Below the pieces are notes generated by a model. It ran no database searches and was not told the DNA's origin. It was given only the letters and a program-made list of their open reading frames with translations. Positions 25,798 through 37,700 of a stretch of DNA of 64,000 nucleotides are shown here, in pieces (positions within the stretch are counted from its first letter, which is position 1; every line of letters starts with the position of its first letter). Position numbers and translations under genes: made by a program. This DNA comes from a virus. The stretch is from the IMG/VR virus record IMGVR_UViG_3300043418_000072, positions 1-64,000 of that record; one strand, 5' to 3'.

Positions 25798-28700
25798 ATG
25801 GCAGCTACAAAAACAATTAACTTTTTACCTGAGATTTTTCAGACCGATACAAACAAGAAATTTCTTAACGCGACCCTAGACCAATTAATTAGTGAACCTA
25901 ATTTTAAAAAGGTCAATGGATACATTGGTAGAAAGTTTGCGCCGACGTTTAAAACAACTGACAGCTACATCAGCGAAATTGATGCAGCTCGTCAAAACTA
26001 TCAACTTGAGCCAAGTACTGTAATCGTTAACCCACAAACTGACACTGTTGATTTTTATAGCAGCTATGTTGATTTAATTAACAAGATTAAATTTTACGGT
26101 GGTAATGTTGACAACCATAGCCGTTTGTTCTCTAATGAAATGTACAGCTTTGACGGTAAGTTTGACTTTGACAAGTTTATTAACTTCTCGCAGTACTACT
26201 GGATTGAAAATGGCCCTGAGTCTGTTATGATCAGTGCCAGCGGTGTACCAACTGAATACTCTTGGGATGTAACAATTGATTCTACTACCGGTGCATACAA
26301 CTTCGCAAGTAAAGCTGGCGCAGATAACAACCCAAACATTACACTAGCATACGGTGGCAAGTACACCTTTAACGTTAAGGCTGGCGAATTCTGGATCCAA
26401 GCTAAACCCGGCACTAGTGGATTTGACAGCGACCACCCAAACATTAACGTGCGACAAGTTCTTGGCGTAGCAAACAACGGAGCCACAACAGGATCAGTTG
26501 AGTTTATTGTACCGCAACCAAACGGTCAATCGCGTTACACTGATATGCCATTGTCACAAAGTGTTGACTATGCTACTACTATTGCATTCAGAGACATCAA
26601 TGGTGCAACCTCTGCAGACTTTATCTCTCAGTTTAATGGCTTTGATGGTGTTTCTGCTGCAATTAACGGTAAGAGAATTATTTTTGTTGGTAGTAACATC
26701 GACGAATACTACTGGACTAGCGCACTAACAAATAACGATGTAGTTCCAACCGCCGACCGTTCTAAAACTTGGCAAGTACAAGTGGATCAAAACACTGACA
26801 TCATCACTTTGGTGCCAGCAGAGATCGTAAACAAGAACGAACGTGTTTACATTAAGTCTGGTAATACAAATGCAAGCAAGAACTTCTTCCTTGACTACAC
26901 TGGATTCTATAAAGAAGTACCATTATTAACTGCTCCGTTGAAGACATTGTTCTATCAAAACTCATTGAGCGGATTGTCAGCTGGTATTATTTCTCTAGTA
27001 GACCCAGCAAGTGCAGTAATTGATCCAGCGTCGGACATTGTAGGACAGAAGTCGTACATTAGTCCAACTGGTGTAGTGTTTACTAACGGACTTCGTATTA
27101 GATTTGATACTACAGCAATTAACGGGTACGCAGATAACGAATACTATGTTGAAGGCGTTGGGTCTGCCATTAGATTGGTTCCGGTTGCGGCATTGATTGC
27201 ACCTGAGCTACCAAACTTGTCCACTCACGATTATTTGACCATTAACCGTAGCAGTTTAAGTGTTAACGCATGGAGCCGTAGCAATCGCTGGTTCCACGTT
27301 GACGTGTTAAAAGCTACCGCAGCATACAACAACGAAGACTTAGTCTTAGATCAAAGTCTAAGAGCAAGCCGTTCTATCATTGAATTTGAACCAGACGTTC
27401 AATTGTTTAACTACGGTTTTGTTGCCAAGAACCCAATTGACATTTTTGATACTAGCATTACCAATGCTTACACTCAAATTGAAAACAAAGCCACAGACAA
27501 CGACACTACATTAACTGTAACCAACAGTGGTATTACACTGACACTAACACACGGCGATAGAGTAATTTTCTCTAACGATTCGAGTCCAACTGTTAGAAGT
27601 AAAATTTATGTGTTTAAAATTGTAGACATTAGTGAAAACATTAACGTCCAACAATACATCGGTAACATTGTTGAGGCAGACGATGCAGAGATTGTTGCCC
27701 GTAATAACCTATTAGTGACTGGCGGCACAAGTGCTGGAAAAGAAATCTGGTATGATGGCACAAGCTGGCACACTGCCCAACAAAAAACAGCAGTAAACCA
27801 AGCACCGTTGTTTGATATGTACGACGAAGCAGGAAACAGCTTTGGTGATACAAACTATTATGTTAACACCAGCTTTGCAGGTACCAAGTTATTTTCTTAT
27901 AAGCCAGGCACAGGCGCAAATGACCTAGTGCTTGGATTCCCATTAAGCTACCGTACGTTTAACAACGTGGGTGATATTCAATACGAAAACAACTTTGATG
28001 TTGACACGTTTACATACCTAGTTAGTCCATCAACTAAAGTTGAGAGCATTAACACTGGATATCTACATGTAACAACTGCAATTGATACACACGATACTAC
28101 AAACATCTGGACAAAGACAACAGAGAAAAGCAAGCAATATCAGATTATTCGTCACACTGCTGATGGAACTAATAACTTGTTTGAAATTGACATATTGCCG
28201 AACCCAAGCGCGGATATTCCTAACGTTAAAGTTCTTGTAAACAGTAAAGTAATTGATGTAACTAACTTTGGATTAACACAAATTGGCGCACGATATGCAG
28301 TATTGATTAACCCAACATTGTTGGCAGTCGGTGATAGCGTTGACTTGTTAATCTATAGCAGCAGTGTTAGTAAGTTAGGATACTACCAAGTTCCATCTAA
28401 CTTAGATAATAACTCACTAAACGGAAACTTTACATCATTGACATTGGGACAAATTCGTAATCACTTGATTACGTTAAGTCAAAATTCTCAATCAGTAACT
28501 GGTACAGTACCAGGTAATAACAACCTACGAGACATCAACATCAAAGCCAATGGTGGCAACATTTTAAAACATGCTAGCCCAGTGGTGTACAGCAGCTTGT
28601 TCTTAGTTGACGGGACAATGAATTTTGTTGACGGACTACGTAACGCACAAAAAGAATATGCCAAGTTCAAGAATAAAATCCTTGAGCTATCAACTCAAAT

Positions 28701-31700
28701 TGAAATAGATGTAAACGACATTGCCGGTTCTCTTGATACTATCATTGGTACAATCAATGCAGTAAAGAACTCCAACTTCCCTTGGTACTATAGCGATATG
28801 GCTCCGTGGGGACAAAACAAAACTACTCTGCCATTGTATACTGTATTAGATCCACGAATTCGTGAATACGAATTAACTAAGATCTTTAATGATACTGAGT
28901 TAAGCAATCTTGCGGTGCTGGTATATTTGACTCGCACAGTTAACGGTGCAACCACAAAAGAATTGCTAGTTAAAGGTCGAGACTATGTGTTTAACAGTGA
29001 CAGACCTACTATCACTGTGGTTGATTCGTTCAACTTAAACTACAACGACATTATCACTATCGTAGAATATAGCAATACCGACGGTAACTATATTCCTGAA
29101 ACACCATCTAAGATGGGTATGTGGACTTCATCGGTTCCGATGATCTATTCCGACGATACATTTGCTAGTGGTCCAGTTGATGTAATCCAAGGACACGACG
29201 GAAGCATTACACCTGCGTTTGGTGATTACCGCGATGCTATCTTGCTTGAATTTGAACGTAGAATCTACAACAACATTAAGCAAGAGTTGACACCATTGGT
29301 TGTGCAAGCAGGAAGCCAATTCCCTGGACGTTTCCGTGTAACAGATTACAGCCTAGCTGAATTTAACCAAGTGTTAAGCTCAAATTTCTTGAGCTGGGTT
29401 GGTAACAACAGACTTGACTACACTACAAATAACTATTTCCAAAGTAACAATCCTTGGACTTGGAACTACAAAAATTTCAAAGATGTGCTAACAGGTGATT
29501 ACTTACCGGGCACATGGAGAGCAATTTTTGATTATTTCTACGATACAGATCGTCCTCACACACATCCATGGGAAATGTTAGGTTTCACCGAGAAGCCAGA
29601 TTACTGGGATGACCGTTACGGTGCCGCACCATACACAGGTGGTAACTTAGTACTATGGACAGACTTGAGTTTAGGTTATATCCATGCAGGAGACCGTGCA
29701 GGTATCTACGCTGAGTTTGCTCGTCCTGGATTATTGAATATTATCCCCGTAGATGACAACGGTAATTTGCGCAGCCCTGAAAAATTTGCAGTACTAGATT
29801 TTGATAGTTCGAAGGCAAACTCGAGCTATGCAGTGGGCGATTTTGGCCCAGTTGAAACTGCATGGCGCCGTAGCAGCGATTATCCGTTTGTTTTAATGCA
29901 AACATTGGCTCTGTTAAAGCCTGCCTACTTCTTCTCAAACTTTGCTAACATTGACCGTTACAAGTACAATAATAACATTGCACAATACCTAGTAAGCCCA
30001 GGTAACCAACACCTTACTCCTACTAGCTTAGAAGTAAACGGTGCAGTAGATTCCAATGGCAATATCCAACGCACTGCTGGATATGTTAACTGGATTAGCG
30101 ATTACCTAAAGAACTTAGGCATCGGCGAACCGCAGGCTAAAATTAAAACTTACCTGAAAAACTTAAACGTACAGTTGAGCTACAAAGCAGCAGGTTTTAC
30201 AGACAAGCGTTATATTAACTTGCTAGCGGAACAAGGTAGCCCAAACTCAACTAGTGACAGTATTATTATCCCTGACGATAACTATCGCGTTGAACTGTTT
30301 AAATCAGTTCCTACTAATAAGATTGCGTACAGTGCAGTTATTGTTGAGCGTAGTCAGAATGGTTACACAGTAAGCGGCTACAACCTAAGCAGCCCTTACT
30401 TTACAATCGTACCTAGCCTATCTAATAACAACGCCTATACGATTACTGCTGGTAAAGCAAGAGGCGTAATATACAAAGACTATCAGAAAGTTCGTGTACG
30501 TGTTCCGTACGGATTTGAATTTAAAACAACACAAGAAGTAGTTGACTTCTTGGTAAGCTACCAACGTCAATTACAAAGCCAAGGTTTTGTATTTACAGAA
30601 TTTGATAATGACTTAGGTGCAAAGCAAGATTGGATATTGAGCGCACGAGAATTTTTAACTTGGGCACAACAAGGATGGCAAGCTGGTAATGTTATCATCT
30701 TGAGTCCAGTTAACCAATCGTTGTCAGTAAAGTCAACTAACACAGTAGTGGACGAGATCACAAACTTGCCAACAGGATCTAAAGTAATGGATCCTAACTT
30801 TAGTGTAATTAAACCTAGTGCATTCTCAGTGATCCGCGAAGACAATAAATTTAATATCTCAACCACTAAAGGTCAGACTATTGCGTTTGCGGAATTGCAC
30901 CTAGTGCAGTACGAACATGTATTAATATTTGATAACAAGACTTCGTTTAACGATATTATCTATAGTCCAGACACTGGTAACAGACAATACCGCTTGAAAC
31001 TAATTGGTAGCAAGACTGCTGATTGGTCTGGAGCACTTAACCCGGCTGGCTTCATCTACAACAACAACAAAGTTGATGAATGGCAACAAGGCAAGGACTA
31101 CAAAAAAGGTTCGTTAGTTTCATACAAGAATAGTTACTATGTTGCATTAGGCAAAGTAGTTGCGGCTGATTTGTTTGATATTAAACAGTGGAAGCAAATT
31201 GACCAGAACAGCATCAAGACTGGTCTGTTGCCTAACTTTGCTACTAACGCTGCAAAATTTGAATCTATCTACGACATTAACAATCAACCAGTTGATGAAG
31301 AACTAAACTTCTATAGCAACGGTATTACTGGATTCAGAGAGCGTCAGTACTTAACTGACTTAGCACTTGATGTAGAAACACAAAGCAAATTCTACCAAGG
31401 GTATATTAAGCAAAAAGGTACAAAGAACGCGATCCTTGCATTGGCGCAAGCGCAGCTAGCTAACATTAGCAACGAGATTACCGTATCAGAAGAGTGGGCA
31501 TTGCGTGTCGGCGAATACGGCGCAACTGATAGCGATCGTTTTGTTGAATTGCAACTCGACGAAGCGATTATAACTAACAATCCTGCACCGATACAGCTTC
31601 TAAAAGATAATGAAGTTCCATTGCGTGGAGTAGCACATTACTACCCTCGAGAAGTATACAGAAGTTCTTTAACTCACACTCCCGACATGTTTGGTGATTA

Positions 31701-34700
31701 TGTGTCAACTGCCGATGACGTGGGCTATCCAACTGCTGGTTATGTAAACATTGATGACGTAGATGCTACTATTTTTGACATTCAAAATTTTGCAGACCTT
31801 GGAAACGTGTTAAACAAAATTGGTACTGGATTTACTATCTGGGCTGCAAAAGGGTTTAGCGGAGACTGGGATGTTTACCGAGTAAGCGAAACAGAGTGTG
31901 CGGTCACAGGATTGTCATACAGCATCAACAATTACGCAACAGTGACCACAAGTGCAGAGCACAATTTATCAATCGGTGATATTGTTGCAGTTCGTAGATT
32001 TGATGATAGATTTGATGGCTTCTACCAAGTGTATGCCATTAATGGAATTAACAGTTTCACAATTGGATTGCGCCAAAACTACAAACTACTAAGTCAGTTA
32101 CAGACAGTGTCGGGTAACGGAATTTTATTTAAGTTAGCAAGTGGTCGTATGGCAAACCCAACAGAAATCGACTCACATACTCCGCCATACGGATGGGTAC
32201 AGAACGACAAAGTCTGGGTTGATACATTGGATGCAGCAGGTAACTGGGGAGTCTACAATAAAACTAGCCCATGGGAATCTGCAACTAAGATTTATCTAAA
32301 CAGCAGTGAATACCAGGGCCAAGACAACTTTGGTCAAAGTTTGAAAATTTCAAGCGATGGTAAGATTATGTTTGCTGGCGCTCCAAATAGCGGCACCGGT
32401 CGAGCAGCGATCTTCTTAAAGACAACCGATGGCGAATGGTTAGAAAACAGTAATTTCGTAGTTGGTAGCACAGGTACTAGCGGCTTCGGACAAGTAATTG
32501 ATGCTAGCGATAGATCGTTTGTAATTGCAGCCCCAAGAAGTTTGTCAAACACTGGTTATGTGTACGTATACTCTGTAGACGTAGCAACTGGCGTGTCAAT
32601 GAGTCAAGTCATAACGGTACCAACTGGACAAGCAAACGACTTATTTGGCGCAAGTCTTGCAGTTAGTCAGAATGGTAACTGGTTGTACATTGGTGCGCCG
32701 GGCGCAGGAAAAGTGTATGCTTATGGATTGTTTGCTGATTCTACTAATATCCAAACTCTTGCAGCCACTGGTAGCAATAATGACTTTACATTAACTAATC
32801 AAACAATTACAGATCCAAGTGAGCTGCTAGTTAACGGTGATACGACGTTAGTTCCTAACGTTGATTTTACAATTATCGACGTTAGTGGAACATACAAGAT
32901 CCGATTCTTAGTTAACGGCATGGCCACCCCGCCTGCGGCTGGCCCAATCCTAGTAACAGTACACTCTCGTTACAAGTTAATCGATACATGGATTCAGGGC
33001 AACGGGTTTGGTACTAGCGTTGCATGTAACCCTGCAGGAGATCAAATTGCAATTGGTGCAAACACTGCAACAGTCGGCAGCGTTGCTAATGCTGGTAAGG
33101 GCTACGTATATGACCGTATGGTTGAAGGCTTCTATGCAAACGGGTCGAATAACACATTTATCCCTGTGCGACAAATCGGTAGCACACGCAGAGTAACAGC
33201 AAATAATGTAGAACAAATTGCAGGAGTTGATTACAATATCGTCGGTAACAACGTTCAATTTGTAGTAGCTCCGACAGCAGGTACATTGATTAACATTGAG
33301 ACTAACCAGTTTAACTTGATTCAAACATTGTCTAGCAGTACTGCAACTGATGGTCAACGCTTTGGTACAAAGGTAGTTATTAGTCCAGACACTACTAAGA
33401 TTTACTTTAGTGCTCCGTACTTTAACTTGCCGTACTACAGAAGCGGCGCAGTATACACCTTTGCAAACCAAGGTCGTCTATACGGATCCATTATTGGTAC
33501 AGTAGCTAATCCAACAGTTACGCCAGGTCACAGTATCCGTGTTAACACAGTTGAAATTCAGTTCACTAGCAATACATTGGCGCACGTTGTTAGTAAGATT
33601 AACGGTGCTGGTATTCCCGGTATTACAGCATTTGATGACAACGGTCACTTGAAGATTGTGTCTGCTCGTGTTACTTCGTTTAACAACATTGGTGTGTTAA
33701 CTAAGAGTAATAAACTAGACGTATTGCCGGGCAGCGGAACTACACTGGCTCCTGGAACAGGAACAGCATTAGTTGATTTGGGACTAACAATCTTTGTTCA
33801 GACTCAAACTATCACACACCCAATGAGCAATGAAAACGAATTCTTTGGTTCGGCTCTTGCTATTAGCGACAATGCCACAACATTGGCTATTGGTAGCACA
33901 GGTGCTAAGACTATCAACGGAACATCGTTTGATTCAACCGAAACGACATTTGACGTTGGTAGCTTGAACTTTAAGGATGCTATTGCCAACAGTGGTGCGG
34001 TATACATTTACGATTTGATGGACAACCCATTTGAATCAATTGATAATCCAGCATTGTTTGCTTACGTACAACAGTTGCAGGCACCGGCACTTGATGACAA
34101 CTTTAACTTTGGTGCGTCAATTGACATTGTTGGTAATTACATTGTTGCTGGCGCAATCAATGATTACTCAATTACTGCACGTGGCGGTAGCATCTATGCG
34201 TTTGAAAACACAATGGGCACACAAGGGTGGGACTTGATTCGTTTCAATGAAACTCGTGTTGAGCCAAACAGCATTGACAAGTTGTACATCTATAACACAA
34301 AGACACAGAACATTACTGCTAGACTAGATTACTTTGATCCAGTTAAAGGCAAGTTGTTGGGTGTTGCACAACAAGACATTGATTATGCAAGCATAACTGA
34401 CCCAGCAATTTACAACGACGGTACTGGTGTCGACACTGGCCCTACTAGTAAGTTTGATACAACATTCCACTGGACAAATGCACAAGTTGGCAAGACATGG
34501 TGGGACACAGATCAAATGCGTTTTATTGATTACGAACAAGGTGATATTGTGTACCGTAGCAAGCACTGGGGTGATATGTTCCCTGGCAGCAATGTTAAGG
34601 TATACGAGTGGGTTGAGAGCAGCGTATTGCCAAGCAAGTATGTTGAAAGTGGCGGCAACGGAATTCCTAGAGATGACTCAAACGGCGCATTTGTTAGCTA

Positions 34701-37700
34701 TACATTTGTTGATGCAGCAACTGGCTTGTTTAAGACATTGTATTATTTCTGGGTAAGTGATAAAACCACTGTTGATGTTATCAAAACTAACAGAACAAAC
34801 AGTGTAAGCACAATCCAACAAATTATTAAGAATCCAAAAGACCAAGGGATCTCTTATGTTGCTGCATTGGCTAAAAATGCAATTAGTTTGTACAACGTGA
34901 ACTCGTTCTTAACAGGAACAGACGCAGTGTTGCATATTGATTACAGCCCTGCAACTAGCACAAACATTATTCATAGCGAATATCAGCTAGTTGAAGAGAA
35001 CAGCGATGCGACACCAATTCCGACTCGTATTATTACCAAGATGCAAGACAGTTTATCTGGGCTTGACCGTGCGGGATTAGTAGTACCAGATCCGGAGCTA
35101 ACTGCGGTTGCACAGGTAGGTATTGATATTCGTCCTCGCCAAACTATGTTCGTGGATCGTTTAGCAGCACTAGAGAATTTTGTAAAATACGTAAACAGTA
35201 TTTTTGCATTGTACCCGATTGTTGACAGCAGAGACATTTCTACATTAGAAGCAGGGGCGCCAATTCCGGCTGCTGGTACAGGCGAATGGGATGCTAAGAT
35301 TGCAGAGCGCATTGAATTAGATTACATTGTAACATCAGCTCTTGCTGATGGCTATAAGATCTTAATTGAGTCTGACAGTGAGCATAGTGGCTTATGGACA
35401 ATCTTTAAATGGATTTCTGCAACTCAAAGCTGGTTCTTAGTAAGAATTCAAAGTTTTGCCACCAGCATCTACTGGACAAAGATTGATTGGTATGCAACTG
35501 ATTTTGACTACACTCAAAAGCCAACACACACCATTGATCGTTATTACCAACTTGATAAGCTAGCTTTAACAGCAGGCGACACTATCAAGTTGAACGACAA
35601 TGGTGCTGGACGATTTGTGTACTACCGTGTTGCTAGCGATTTATCGTTAACTCAAGTGGGTATCCAAGATGGAACTATCGAGTTGTCAAGCAGCATCTAT
35701 GACCTGGAATCAGGTAACATGGCGTTCGACAACGACAACTTTGACACTGTTCGATTCGACCAAAACCCTAACCAAGAAGTTCGCTACATCTTTGATAGTG
35801 TGTACAATGACATCTTTACTAAGGAAATTAAGGTTGAATTTAACAAGCTATTCTTTGGATTAGTGAACTATATTTTCAGCGAACAAAAGTCCACTGATTG
35901 GATCTTTAAGACCAGCTTTATCCGTGTACTACACAAGATTCGTGATCTTGTGCAATACCCTAGCTATGTTAAAGACAACCAAACATTCTACGAAGACTAC
36001 ATTAACGAAGTTAAGCCATATCGCACACAAATCCGTGAATACGTACCTTTATACAGAGGTACTGATTACCTACACGCAGGTGCAACAGACTTTGACTTGC
36101 CGTCGTACTACGACACAGTGTCTAGTACATTCCGCAGTCCAGACGGCACATACACAACCGACGCTGAGTTGTTAACTACTGCAAATTATGCAGACTGGAA
36201 TAACAATCACACCTATAGCGTAGTCGAAATTGACATCGCAAATGGTGGTACTGGTTATACATTGACTCCGAACGTCGAAGTATCGGGCGGCAATGGTTCA
36301 GGCGTAGTTGCACATGCAACAATTAACGTCACTTACGGAAACGTTGCAAGCGTTACTATTATTAGTCCTGGTTCAGGCTTTACTACTCCTCCGGTTGTTA
36401 CTGTTAACGGTAACGGTACTGGTGCAATTCTTGTACCTAAGTTAAAGAACGTATTCTTTAAGCCAGATCCTGCCAGCAGCTACAATACAGTGCGTACATT
36501 TGATACAACTATTAAATTTGACCGCACTAACTTTACAAGCAACGTAGTGGACTGGGCTGCAAATACAGCGTATTCTGCAACGGTGTCAACTGGTACAGGT
36601 ACAGGTAACATCTGGCTAGCAAGTGGCAACTTAGTTACATACAACAATATCATTTACAAGCCAGTGGCTGCAAATGCAAACACTCATGCAACATTTGATT
36701 CTAGTTTGTTTGAAGTTGTTAATGCTGGTAACGCACTAATCAGAGCAAACGATCGTATAATGGGCTACTATCAGCCAGGTGTTGGTATGCCAGCTCGTGT
36801 GGTCTCTATGCTAATCGACGGCACCGAGTATCCAGGGGTAAATGTAACTGGTGGCAAATTTGATAGCTTTACAAGCAACGTCAATGTTGGTGCAACTGTG
36901 GCATTCTTTAGCGCAAACTCAAGTATCATTAGCACTAATGCAAATGTTGATTTCATTGAATTAGGTTACGAATTGAACCAACAAATTACAGTGATTGGGT
37001 CAGCTAACAATAACAAGGTATTTGGTATTGTTGACGTAAGCGCAAACACAATGATCTTAGATACTGCCCTAGTATCAAATGAAAGCGTTGGTGCAAACGT
37101 AACCCTACGTTACTTAGATTATACTGATACCAGCAAGATTGATGGTACAATTTCTAGTAGCTACCTTGATAGTGCATTAGGTACCCGCCCAGAAGATATT
37201 AATATCGATGGTGGTGCATACGTAGACACATTCAGCAGCCATGCTCCTGAAGAGTTGATTCCTGGACGTGTATACGACACATTGTCGATGACAGTATTTA
37301 CTAAGATTTCTGGCAACACCGTAACTCTTGGGCACAGAGTGTTCCAAAACATGAACGGTCAAGTGCAGTATCACCGTATTACGGATGCAAATACAACCAC
37401 TTTGATCGCCGACTTATCCCTAAGTGATAGTAACGTTCATGTAACAAATGCTAGCGTATTACCTGCACCTAACGCAGAACAGGGTCATCCTGGTATTGTG
37501 TTTATTAACGGCGAAAAGATCACATATTACACAATTGATACTGTAAATAATGTGTTAGGTCAGATCCGTCGTGGTGTTGATGGCACAGGCGCCCCGTTAA
37601 CTCATGTTGCTGGTAGCCGCGTTGTTGATGCTAGTATGCAACAAATTGTTCCCGGAAGTACCACAACTGAATCATGGTTAAACATGACAGCTAACGTAGC